A stretch of DNA of 54,758 nt from positions 1 to 54,758 of the forward strand of contig JABDGE010000004.1 of the NCBI GenBank assembly GCA_013286235.1, given 5' to 3'. How positions within the stretch are numbered: position 1 is the first letter of the stretch; each line of letters starts with the position of its first letter. Of the stretch, positions 9,437-17,678 are shown piece after piece. The position numbers were made by a program, and so were the translations under genes. The notes under the pieces were generated by a model, which worked only from the letters and a program-made list of their open reading frames with translations, did not search any database and was not told the origin of the DNA. The stretch is from Bacteroidota bacterium. GTDB lineage: Bacteria; Bacteroidota; Bacteroidia; Sphingobacteriales; Sphingobacteriaceae.

Positions 9437-10705
9437 ATGGATAAAAAACTTTACGTACTGCTCGCACTATTTTTTCCACTGTTTCTTTCGGCACAAACCA
9501 ATTACAAGCCCGGCGTTATAGTCGACGCTAAAGGCGATACCCTGCGTGGCTTGATCAACTACCTGGAGTGGAATCAAAACCCTGAAACAATCGATTTCAA
9601 ATACAAAATCAACAGCGCACCGCAGCACCTGGGCGCCAAAGCCCTTCAATATTTCGGTGTAAACGGCTATGAATATTACCGCCGGTATACGGTAAATATC
9701 AGCCTCAGTACAACCGAACTACAGCGACTAACCGACATGCCCGACACATCCAGTAAAACTGCAACCGTATTTTTGAAAATACTTCAAACAGGGAAAAACG
9801 CCATCTTGTTTTCGTACACCGATAACTTAAAAAAACGGTTTTATATCGCTGACAATGCCGATGGTAAACCCGAAGAATTGAAATACCTGCTTTACCTGAA
9901 CCCTGATGACAACAACAACCTGGTTACCCGGCGGGTTTACCAGGGCCAGCTAAGTTTAGTAGCGGGCAACCACCATATAGATATTTCCGGCGATCTGGCC
10001 GAAACACAGTATGATGAGCGCGGCCTGGTTAAGATCGTGTCGAAAATCAACGACGGCCAAAATCTCCTTGCTGCGCCGAAATCGGAACATTCGTTGAGGT
10101 TTTTTGCCAGAGTATCGGGTGCGGCAACCACTTTGAGTTTCAGCGGCAACCCTAATACTTCTGTTATTACTGGTAACTCGAGTTCATTATCGCCGCAGGT
10201 AGCAGTAGGATTTGATGCTTTCTTTAATCCCAATGTCGGACGCTTAGCTATTAGGGTTGAGCTTTCCGCCTCGACAGCAAACTATTCCATTTCAAACAGT
10301 GTTCAAAACGAGCCTAACGTCACTACAACAACTTCAAGCCAGCTAAAACAATACATTATAGCATTGAGTCCAATGTTGATCTATAATTTCTATAACACAA
10401 AAGGATTAAAAGTGTACGCCAGCGTGGGTTTTAAACTAAACGCCCCTATTTATCCTACAAATACCTACAATATACAAACCTCCAGCGCCGGCGTACCGGG
10501 TAGCACGGTCAATAACGGGTCTATGCCTTCTTTGCAAATGGAGTCATTCTTCTTATCCATACCGGTTAAAGTGGGAATAATGATCAACCGGCAAATCGAC
10601 ATTTATGCGGGTTATTGCATTTCGACCAGCTTAACGAATTATGAGACGACAAATAGTAAGCTGACAGCATACCAGGCCGGGATAAATTATTTTTTCGGGA
10701 AATAG
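9437..10705 (+). CDS. Outer-membrane beta-barrel protein, PorT-like C-terminus
   Basis: A 422-residue protein with a signal peptide ending LFLSAQ (about residue 20). The N-terminal half (about 25-200) is a soluble domain starting KPGVIVDAKGDTLRG, a string I know from many Bacteroidota surface proteins of unknown function. The C-terminal half (about 215-422) has alternating amphipathic strands and ends in an aromatic-rich strand (YQAGINYFFGK), as in small outer-membrane barrels. It is likely an integral outer-membrane protein. It lies 85 bp downstream of the propeller gene and converges on the GH130 gene with a 17-bp gap. Function unknown. Confidence 0.75.
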   Translation: MDKKLYVLLALFFPLFLSAQTNYKPGVIVDAKGDTLRGLINYLEWNQNPETIDFKYKINSAPQHLGAKALQYFGVNGYEYYRRYTVNISLSTTELQRLTDMPDTSSKTATVFLKILQTGKNAILFSYTDNLKKRFYIADNADGKPEELKYLLYLNPDDNNNLVTRRVYQGQLSLVAGNHHIDISGDLAETQYDERGLVKIVSKINDGQNLLAAPKSEHSLRFFARVSGAATTLSFSGNPNTSVITGNSSSLSPQVAVGFDAFFNPNVGRLAIRVELSASTANYSISNSVQNEPNVTTTTSSQLKQYIIALSPMLIYNFYNTKGLKVYASVGFKLNAPIYPTNTYNIQTSSAGVPGSTVNNGSMPSLQMESFFLSIPVKVGIMINRQIDIYAGYCISTSLTNYETTNSKLTAYQAGINYFFGK

Positions 10706-10722
10706 GCGGCAGTAACGGGCTG

Positions 10723-11727
10723 TCATTGTTTGTTCGATAGCAACTCATGTACCAGCTCTGTTAAGTTCACCGATGCACAGGCAATTAGCTCATCGGCAGC
10801 ACCATAATAAATATAGAGCCTCTCATTTTCGATCACCGTGCCCGTAGGGAAACATACATCATCCACGTCTCCGGTAAGCTCGTAGTCAAGTTCCGGGCTG
10901 AACAAAGCGTATGGCAGGCGTGCAATTTCCTTCCGCGGATCGTCCAGGTCCATCAACGCGGCACAGGCTGCGTATTCCAGCCCTTCCCCTTGTTTTTTTA
11001 CCCCGTGGTAGATCACCAGCCAGCCCTGTTCTGTTTCTATCGGAGGGCAGCCGCTGCCTACGTATTCAGCCTCGTGCGGATACTCAGATTCCAGGAAAAT
11101 ATGCTCTGCAAAATGTGTAAAGTAGTCATTCCAAAAATCTAAGGTCAAATCAGCAAGTTCCTTAACAGATACCAGCTGTATGCCGGGTTTTATGCGGTGC
11201 AGAAACACCAGGTTGCCGTTGACGCGGCGGGGGAAGAAGACAAAATCTTTATCAGCCAGGATATTTGCGCCTTCGTTGTAGCTAAGGTATTTTTTATTTA
11301 ATGCGGCATTGTCTTTTGTCAGGCGATCAAAGTCGGTAAAGGTTATCCTGGGGACGATGATGCCCCAACGGGTGAAAGTTTGCAGATCGGTTGAAGTAGC
11401 CAACGCACCCAATGCATTGTCACCGTCAAAGGCCACATAAGCGAGGTAGAAAACACCATCGATCTTAACGATGCGCGGGTCTTCCATCCCATGCCGTTCA
11501 TAATCATAAGCAGGCTCCAGAACAGGTCTTTCCCAACGGTTTTTTATCGACATGGGGCCATCCAGTTCGCAGTAGCCGATCGTAGAGTAATTCTTGATGT
11601 GAACAGCCCTGTAGAACATATAAATCTTATCGCCCTCCCGGATAACCGCGGGGTTTAATACGCTTTCGTCTTCAAATTCAAAACCGGCTTTGCGCAGTAA
11701 TACTCCTTCTTTTTTAACTTTTATCAT
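10723..11727 (-). CDS. Glycoside hydrolase family 130 (mannoside phosphorylase or mannosidase)
   Basis: A 334-residue five-bladed propeller enzyme of family GH130. The signature HGMEDPRI carries the catalytic aspartate, and supporting family strings include DKIYMFYRAV, FFPRRVNG and QGWLVIYHGV. GH130 enzymes break beta-mannosides by phosphorolysis, releasing mannose-1-phosphate, or by hydrolysis. The ATG at 11727 is preferred: the longer frame from 11760 would overlap the upstream gene by 47 bp, whereas this start overlaps the upstream stop by 14 bp, as in coupled genes. There is no signal peptide, so it is cytoplasmic and acts on imported oligosaccharide. Its partners upstream are a PMM-like protein and phosphomannose isomerase, which favours a phosphorylase, but subtype is not provable here. 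Confidence 0.85.
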   Translation of the reverse strand: MIKVKKEGVLLRKAGFEFEDESVLNPAVIREGDKIYMFYRAVHIKNYSTIGYCELDGPMSIKNRWERPVLEPAYDYERHGMEDPRIVKIDGVFYLAYVAFDGDNALGALATSTDLQTFTRWGIIVPRITFTDFDRLTKDNAALNKKYLSYNEGANILADKDFVFFPRRVNGNLVFLHRIKPGIQLVSVKELADLTLDFWNDYFTHFAEHIFLESEYPHEAEYVGSGCPPIETEQGWLVIYHGVKKQGEGLEYAACAALMDLDDPRKEIARLPYALFSPELDYELTGDVDDVCFPTGTVIENERLYIYYGAADELIACASVNLTELVHELLSNKQ

Positions 11728-12496
11728 CGTTAAAGCCTTTTTTAAATTTTCCGTCGTCAAGGCAGGCTATAATACCCTCAATTACGCGTTTTGTTTCGTC
11801 AGGTCCGCTAACACGTACCGAAAAAGCACCGGATTGCTTTGCCGGGTAATCGTTACCGCCCGGGAAGATTGCATCGCCGATAAAGATCATTTCGCCGATG
11901 GCTATGCCCAACACGTCGCGAAGTTTAAACATCCCATATTTTTTGTCGATGCCTTTTCTGGTGACGTCGATAGAAGTGGCGCCGCCCAGGTTAATAGCGA
12001 ATCCAGGGATCATTTTTTCCAGCAGGCTTTTGATCTTCGCCCTTTTGGAAAAACCGGGGTCCCATTTGGATTTTTCGGCCAGCGGCGCCGCCTGTCCCAA
12101 ACCCGAATAGGTTACCTGGCTGCCCCGGTCCTGGATCGTTTCTCCCCAGGTTTTTTTTGCCTTAAAACCTGAATCATCCACCGCCTGCTCCAGCGAACTG
12201 ATGATCTTTTGCTTTTGTTTGTCGCTGAAATTCTCGGCATAAAGCTGTTTCCAGCCCGACTTGTATTGATAGAATTTCGTCCCGCAGGTAGGAAGGATGG
12301 ATAAATTCTGCAGGCGTTTTCCCTTCGGCAAATAAGCCAGCACCTGTTTTTCAAATTGTGGCCAGTCGCCGCCCGAAATAACCGCGACCTTAGCAACCGT
12401 CAGAAGTGCGGCCAGCCTTTCGGCCATTTGTTTATCAATAGCGGCCTTGCTTTCTGCCAGCGTACCGTCGAGATCGAAAGCAACAAGTTTTTTCAT
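11714..12496 (-). CDS. HAD-IIB protein resembling eukaryotic-type phosphomannomutase
   Basis: About 260 residues from the preferred start MKKLVAFDLDG (12496); a longer frame starts at 12523. HAD motif I is DLDGTLAES. Near the C-terminus is GDAIFPGGNDYPA, close to the GDKTMPGGNDHEI motif of human PMM2, and upstream of it SIDVTRKGIDKKYG resembles SFDVFPDGWDKRYC of that enzyme. This suggests a protein that interconverts mannose-1-phosphate and mannose-6-phosphate, or a related sugar phosphatase such as mannosyl-3-phosphoglycerate phosphatase. It overlaps the GH130 start by 14 bp and lies 162 bp downstream of phosphomannose isomerase. Mutase versus phosphatase cannot be decided by eye. Confidence 0.75.
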   Translation of the reverse strand: MKKLVAFDLDGTLAESKAAIDKQMAERLAALLTVAKVAVISGGDWPQFEKQVLAYLPKGKRLQNLSILPTCGTKFYQYKSGWKQLYAENFSDKQKQKIISSLEQAVDDSGFKAKKTWGETIQDRGSQVTYSGLGQAAPLAEKSKWDPGFSKRAKIKSLLEKMIPGFAINLGGATSIDVTRKGIDKKYGMFKLRDVLGIAIGEMIFIGDAIFPGGNDYPAKQSGAFSVRVSGPDETKRVIEGIIACLDDGKFKKGFNDDKS

Positions 12497-12562
12497 AGAT
12501 TGGTTTATATGTTGCGCAGTCATTTAATGCGCGCCATTGGGAAATTGTTTAATTCTTTCTTT

Positions 12563-12667
12563 CTTCCCGACTTTCCGTCTTCCGGACTTTCCGACTTCCA
12601 GTCTTCCAGTCTTCCGGATTTTCCGACTTCCGGACTTCCGGACTTTCCGACTTCCGGACTATTCCGG
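12563..12667. repeat. TCCGGAAGTC-type word array reaching a stop codon
   Basis: About 105 bp of short words: CTTCCGGACTTTCCGACTTC and variants (CTTCCAGT, CTTCCGGATTTT) repeat about six to eight times. The right end overlaps the stop codon of phosphomannose isomerase (12659-12661), so the last codons of that gene border the array. No coding sense. Confidence 0.8.
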
Positions 12668-13648
12668 TAATACAATTTCAAGTATGATCATTTTATTTTT
12701 TGGCACAAAGGGGCAGGCGCCTACGATGGCAGGCAAAAGCATCACCTCGCCTTTCTTAAACGGGTACATATCATTTTTATATTCCAGCTCGCCCTCACCA
12801 TCCACGCCAACCAATATACGCGGAGTATTGTCTTTTCCGGTCATAAACGGTGCAAAGCCAGTATGTCGCATCACTCTGAAATGCACATCTTCCACAAGCA
12901 ATTCCCGCAGTTCAGGGCCGTCGGAAATAAAACAAGGCTTGCCAGGCCCGATCTCCGTTTTCGAGAAATCAATACAGGCTAAGGCTTCATCCACCTGTAA
13001 ATCACGCGGCTTGCCGGTTTTTTCGTCAACCCGGTCCCAGTCGTAAAGACGGTAGGTAACATCGCTGTTTTCCTGCACCTCAAATACCACCACATCGCCG
13101 AGCGTATGCACCGTGCCGGCCTTTATCAAAACACTTTCACCGGTTTTCGGCACAAAGCTGGCGAGGTCTTCCGCTACCTTGTGCTCTTTTAATTTTTCTT
13201 TTAGGCCTTCTTCGGTTGTGCCCGTCTTTAAGCCGGCATATACGCGGGCGTCTTTTCCCGTTTCCAGCACCACCCACGCTTCCGTTTTGCCATGTTCGCC
13301 CGGAGGAATATATTCCGTTTGCGTATCCGAAGGATGCACCTGCACAGATAGCACTTGCTGACAGTCTAAAAATTTCAGCAGTAATGGAAAGCGATCGAAC
13401 TTGCCGGCCAGCGGCCCCATCAATTCCGCTGATGAACTATCCAGTAATTGTTTTATCGACTGGCCCCTTAGTTTGCCGTTGCTCACCTCGCTTGGATGAT
13501 CGTCGCGGTCGCTTAAAATCCAGGCTTCGCCGATGGGATTCTTTGGCGGTAATGGTTTCGATAGAAGGTTTTCCAGTCTTCTGCCGCCCCATATGCGGTA
13601 TTGATAGATCGGGTCGAATTTTAAAGGATAAAGTGGTATATGCTCCAT
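12659..13648 (-). CDS. manA: Mannose-6-phosphate isomerase, type I
   Basis: About 329 residues from the start MEHIPLYPLKFDPIYQYRIW at 13648; the longer frame from 13747 adds 33 residues that do not look like part of the family. Hallmarks are WGGRRLENLL near the N-terminus, VQVHPSD (about 97-103) and KTEAWVVL, which provide zinc ligands, and GTVHTLGD further on. The enzyme interconverts mannose-6-phosphate and fructose-6-phosphate in the cytoplasm. It heads a leftward set with the PMM-like gene and GH130, consistent with mannoside use. The stop codon touches a word-repeat array, which is unusual but does not disturb the family's conserved core. Confidence 0.88.
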   Translation of the reverse strand: MEHIPLYPLKFDPIYQYRIWGGRRLENLLSKPLPPKNPIGEAWILSDRDDHPSEVSNGKLRGQSIKQLLDSSSAELMGPLAGKFDRFPLLLKFLDCQQVLSVQVHPSDTQTEYIPPGEHGKTEAWVVLETGKDARVYAGLKTGTTEEGLKEKLKEHKVAEDLASFVPKTGESVLIKAGTVHTLGDVVVFEVQENSDVTYRLYDWDRVDEKTGKPRDLQVDEALACIDFSKTEIGPGKPCFISDGPELRELLVEDVHFRVMRHTGFAPFMTGKDNTPRILVGVDGEGELEYKNDMYPFKKGEVMLLPAIVGACPFVPKNKMIILEIVLPE

Positions 13649-13789
13649 GAAAAGACAACACGGATAGGAAGCAGATAGTTTGGACGTATATATAAAACTT
13701 ACGAAGTTTTTAAACGGCAAAGCCCTCAATGAGGCCTTAAAAGACAATAAGCCTCCGAATTAAACTAAGTTTATTCCCACCAAAGTATG

Positions 13790-13814
13790 GCTTTCAGCTT
13801 TCGGCTTTCAGCTT
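13790..13814. repeat. Short TTTCAGCTTTCGGC word repeat
   Basis: About two and a half tandem copies of GGCTTTCAGCTTTC precede the aldolase stop codon. It is another small example of the intergenic word repeats in this window, again touching the 3' end of a minus-strand gene. Confidence 0.6.
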
Positions 13815-14832
13815 ATTTCTCCATCTCCGGCGTATACTCACCCCTTCGCGCAGCATTATCCAAACTGGCGCGGAAGTAAAGCATTTTCTGTGCCTCCGCC
13901 ACGTTTTCGTCTTTTCCCTTCCATATTTCAAGGGCAGGCTGCTGGATAGCCCTGGCAAACGAAAACGTAAGTGCCCATGGCAGCTTCCCTTTATATTTTA
14001 CATGCATGGCGTTCAGGTGAGCGGTTGCGTCTTCGGCTGACTGGCCCCCTGATAAAAAAGCAACGCCCGGCACTACAGGCGGTACAGATTGCAGCAGGCA
14101 GTTAACCGTGGCTTCGGCAACTTTATCAATACTGGCCGGTTTGGCATAGCTTAAACCCGGAAGCACCATATTAGGCTTCAATATCAGCCATTTCAGGTTG
14201 ACGTTTTGTGCGAAAAGCTGGTCGAACAGTATATGCTGGGTCTTAATCGTGGCGTCGAAACAGCGCTTTAGATCATGCGCGCCGTCCATCAACACTTCCG
14301 GTTCCACAATGGGAACAATTCCGGCTTCCTGGCAAAGTGCTGCATAGCGGGCCAGGGCGTGCATATTGGCCTCGATACATCCCCGACTGGGTATAACCGA
14401 GCCGATGGTGATCACCGCGCGCCATTTGGCAAACCTGGCGCCCATGTCAAAATATTTAGATAGTCGTTCTTTCAGTCCGTCCAGGCCCATGGTGATCTTT
14501 TCGCCGGGGAAACCTGCAAGGTCCATGGTGCCTTCATCAACCTTTATTCCCGGAACCACCCCGGCTTTTTTCAGCATATCAATAAATGGAACGCCATCGT
14601 CGGTAGATTGGTGGATCGTTTCATCAAAAAGGATAGCGCCGCTGATCACCTTGCCGAGATTAGGCGTGGTTACAATAAGCTGGCGGTATTTGCGCCGGTA
14701 TTCGATGGTTTGGGGGATGCCCGCTTCTTCAAATCGCTTGTTACAGGTTGGGATACTTTCGTCCATCGCCAGCAGGCCTTTGTCACCGGCAAACAACGCT
14801 TTAACGGTATGGGTCATTTCTTTTGCTTTCAT
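13813..14832 (-). CDS. Class I fructose-bisphosphate aldolase
   Basis: A 339-residue Schiff-base aldolase. It starts in the usual place, with GLLAMDESIPTCNKRFEEAG near residue 19 corresponding to the ADES-type N-terminal motif, and carries the catalytic lysine in LILKPNMVLPG. Further matches are the VPIVEPEVLMDG block and FLSGGQSAEDAT. The length is normal for the family. It splits fructose-1,6-bisphosphate into glyceraldehyde-3-phosphate and dihydroxyacetone phosphate, or runs in reverse for gluconeogenesis, in the cytoplasm. It stands 164 bp from phosphomannose isomerase and 252 bp from the GMC gene on the same strand, so joint transcription is possible but not shown. Confidence 0.92.
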   Translation of the reverse strand: MKAKEMTHTVKALFAGDKGLLAMDESIPTCNKRFEEAGIPQTIEYRRKYRQLIVTTPNLGKVISGAILFDETIHQSTDDGVPFIDMLKKAGVVPGIKVDEGTMDLAGFPGEKITMGLDGLKERLSKYFDMGARFAKWRAVITIGSVIPSRGCIEANMHALARYAALCQEAGIVPIVEPEVLMDGAHDLKRCFDATIKTQHILFDQLFAQNVNLKWLILKPNMVLPGLSYAKPASIDKVAEATVNCLLQSVPPVVPGVAFLSGGQSAEDATAHLNAMHVKYKGKLPWALTFSFARAIQQPALEIWKGKDENVAEAQKMLYFRASLDNAARRGEYTPEMEK

Positions 14833-15084
14833 AATGCAGCGGCATTTTAGGATTAATATTGAGATAGATTGTTTAACAAGTTTACGGAATAAATGTTACC
14901 TCAAAATTATTTTGCGATTGTTTTGAAGGGAATGACGGATATTTTACAGAAATCTAACCAACGGGATTTCGACGTGGTTTACCGGAGCCCTTACCTGGTC
15001 TCTCATGTGATATCCCAAAGGACAGGATTTTTGGCTTCCTTTTTCGCAACAAGCTGCCTTTTCCAGCGAGGTATACGATACAGG

Positions 15085-16789
15085 CTACAGATCGCCACTT
15101 TTTATTCCGGCTGCGGCAAAATTGGCCGCCCTTGCGGTTAGGGCCATATAGAGGATCGACGGGCTTTGGTTCCCGGTGGAGGCCATGCATGCGCCGTCGG
15201 TGACAAAAACATTTTTGCACAGGTGCAATTGATTATGCGCGTTCAACATTGAGGTGGCCGGGTGTTTTCCCATACGGCAGCCCCCCATTTCGTGGATATC
15301 GAGACCGGGCGGCTGCTTGTTCTCGTGCGTTTCGATGTTTCGGCAACCGGCTTTTTCAAGCATTTCGCGGCTTTGGGTTAAAAAATCCTGCACCATCCGC
15401 TCATCATTATCATCATACTCCACCGAGGTGATGAGCAGCGGTATGCCCCATTGGTCTTTTTGATCCTTGCTTAGCCGTACATGGTTGCTGATCTTCGGCA
15501 CGGTTTCGCCCTGCATATACATATAAAGTTGCCAGCCGCCGGGTTCGGTCAGTGCATCCTTATAGGCGCCGCCGATCTCGTTACCGGCTATGCTATCCGG
15601 ATGGTTTGGCCGGTATGCGCCCATAAAGGTGGTAAAACCGCCAAAATAATCCGTTTCGTGCCGGTGGAGGTTGCGGTAGTTGGCAAGGATCAGTTCAGTA
15701 GGATTGCGTCCGAAGTAATATTTATCAAGGAAGCCATCCATTGTTGCCGTAATGGAGGCCCGGTAATTCTGGAAGGCGACATATTTGCCCAACAGGCCGT
15801 TGTCATTCCCTAAACCGTTGGGAAAGCGGGCGGAGGTAGAATTAAGCAGCACGAGGCTGGTATTTAAGGCCGATGCATTCATAAAGACCACGCGTGCTTT
15901 AAATTCCATCACTTCTTTGGTATTGGCGTCGATTACCCTGACGCCGCTTGCTTTGCCTGACTTGTCATTGTAAATAACGGAATGCACCACCGAAAAGGGC
16001 CTGGCGGTAAGATTGCCTGTGCGTTTTGCCCAGGGCAAGGTCGAGCTTACCGAGCTGAAATAGCCGCCAAAAGGACAGCCGCGCATGCACTCGTTGCGTG
16101 CCTGGCAGGCTGCCCTGCCCTGCTCGATATGTACCGGCTGGGGTTTAGTGAGGTGCGCCCAGCGGGCATGCACCAAATGCCGGTCGGGGTAGTTTTGGCT
16201 GATCGACTTGCTGACGTGTTCCTGTACGCAATTCATTTCGAATGGCGGCAGGTATTCCCCATCAGGCATGGACTCCAAACCATCGCGGTTGCCGCATACG
16301 CCAATAAACTTTTCAACGTGCGAGTACCATGGTGCAACATCGGCATAGCCTATCGGCCATTCAATCCCATAACCGTAGCGCGCCGGGTTGGTAAATTCAA
16401 ACTCGCTCCAGCGCTGGCAGGCGCGCCCCCAGGTAAGCGATTTACCGCCAACCTGGTAGCCCCGGATCCATTCAAAAGGCTTTTCCTGAATATATAGGGT
16501 GATCTTTATCTTTTATAAAAAAGTGGGCGCAGTCCTCGCCAAAACCGGCAGCTTGGCTGATATAGGGATTCTCTTTAAGGAATTGGAGCGTCATTTGCCC
16601 GCGATGCCTAAATTGCCAGGGGTCCATGGTAGCGGTGGGATAATCTTTGATATGCTCCACATTACGCCCGCGCTCCAGCACGAGCGTTTTCAAACCGAGC
16701 TCACAAAGCTCCTTAGCGGCCCAGCCACCGCTGATGCCCGAGCCTACTACAATGGCATCGTACGTTAAAGGAATTTGAGTTGCCGTCAT
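15085..16789 (-). pseudogene. GMC-family oxidoreductase interrupted by a +1 frameshift
   Basis: Two frames together give about 567 residues, the usual GMC length. The first (16472-16789) starts MTATQIPLTYDAIVVGSG with the FAD-binding GxGxxG and LVLERG, and ends ...YSGKAF then TGA. The second frame resumes exactly there: reading GAA after UUU-U gives EWIRGYQVGGKSLTWGR and continues to the C-terminal HEMGGCRMG and TGNQSPSILYMALTARAA. The shift is at TTTT on the coding strand (plus-strand AAAA 16474-16477). Such enzymes oxidise alcohols or sugars with FAD, usually exported. The interruption is either a real or assembly homopolymer insertion, or a +1 programmed shift (UUU UGA). The rest of the gene is intact, so any loss is recent. 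Confidence 0.85.
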
Positions 16790-16840
16790 CCGGAATAATT
16801 GGTAAGGATAAATATAGCGAATCGAGAGTCAAGAACCAAT

Positions 16841-16854
16841 CCCGCACGTGCGGG
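16841..16854. repeat. 14-bp palindrome CCCGCACGTGCGGG, copy 1
   Basis: Perfect palindrome between the NagB and GMC genes. A second perfect copy is at 48199-48212 and one with a single mismatch at 47963-47976. The CCCG...CGGG frame is shared with the CCCGATAGCTATCGGG palindromes. Function unknown. Confidence 0.75.
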
Positions 16855-16892
16855 AAAGAAAAATACGGATGAAATGGACAAATAGCCTCCAT

Positions 16893-17621
16893 CTAGTTTA
16901 TTAATCGGGTCGCGGCAGCCTCGTCCAATATGATAACTGCGTTACTAAGTTTTTGAAAGATCGACGCCGGTACCTTTTCGGTGATTTCACCTTTAAGGGC
17001 TGCTGTAACGATATCAGCCTTTCTTGCGCCGGAGGCAAGCAACACCGGGAGTTTTGCTTCCTGAAGGTGTTTTAAACCGAGCGTGATGCCTTCGGTGAGT
17101 TGTGTCTGCTGCTTAAAATATTTCTGCCCCACGCTCACCGTAACGGAGTCAAGCGCTGAATGATGCGCATAGGTGTTAAAACTTGTTCCCGGTTCGTTCA
17201 AGCCGATATGGCCGTTCATGCCTATTCCGACGATCATCAGGTCGATTGGCCCTTTTTCTGCAACAAACTCATTTACTTCAGCACAGGCAGCGTCCAGGTT
17301 GGCCGCTTTGGCATCAAAAAATTTGATGCGGGCCGGGTCAATAGAAAGAGGATCAAAAAAGTGCTCATTCAAAAAACGGGTACAACTGCCATCGTCGTCC
17401 GCGCCCAGGCCAACCCATTCGTCGAGGGCCACAAAAAAACAACGGCTCATGTCTACCTCACCTGCGGCGGAATCGGCCACCAGGTACCTGAACATTCCCG
17501 CAGGCGATTCGCCCGAAGGAAAACAGATCAGCGAAGAAGGCTTCTTTCTTAGTTGGTTCACAACCAGATCAGCAGCCATCCGGCTCATCTCATCATAGTC
17601 CGCGGTAATTATTAGTTGCAT
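16893..17621 (-). CDS. nagB: Glucosamine-6-phosphate deaminase (NagB-like)
   Basis: A 242-residue protein of the NagB/6-phosphogluconolactonase fold. FPSGESPAGMF replaces the TGSTP-type sugar-phosphate loop, DEWVGL follows, and GIGMNGHIGLNEPG carries the family active-site block. The GHIGLNEP string favours the deaminase branch over 6-phosphogluconolactonase. The enzyme converts glucosamine-6-phosphate to fructose-6-phosphate and ammonia in the cytoplasm. It is a minus-strand gene 103 bp upstream of the GMC gene and 57 bp downstream of the large CheB/CheR protein. No nagA lies nearby, so the source of its substrate is not visible here. Confidence 0.82.
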   Translation of the reverse strand: MQLIITADYDEMSRMAADLVVNQLRKKPSSLICFPSGESPAGMFRYLVADSAAGEVDMSRCFFVALDEWVGLGADDDGSCTRFLNEHFFDPLSIDPARIKFFDAKAANLDAACAEVNEFVAEKGPIDLMIVGIGMNGHIGLNEPGTSFNTYAHHSALDSVTVSVGQKYFKQQTQLTEGITLGLKHLQEAKLPVLLASGARKADIVTAALKGEITEKVPASIFQKLSNAVIILDEAAATRLIN

Positions 17622-17678
17622 GGGTACACCTTATGGGCTGCAAGTTAAAACAAGGTTTCTAATCCGTCAATGTGAAAA

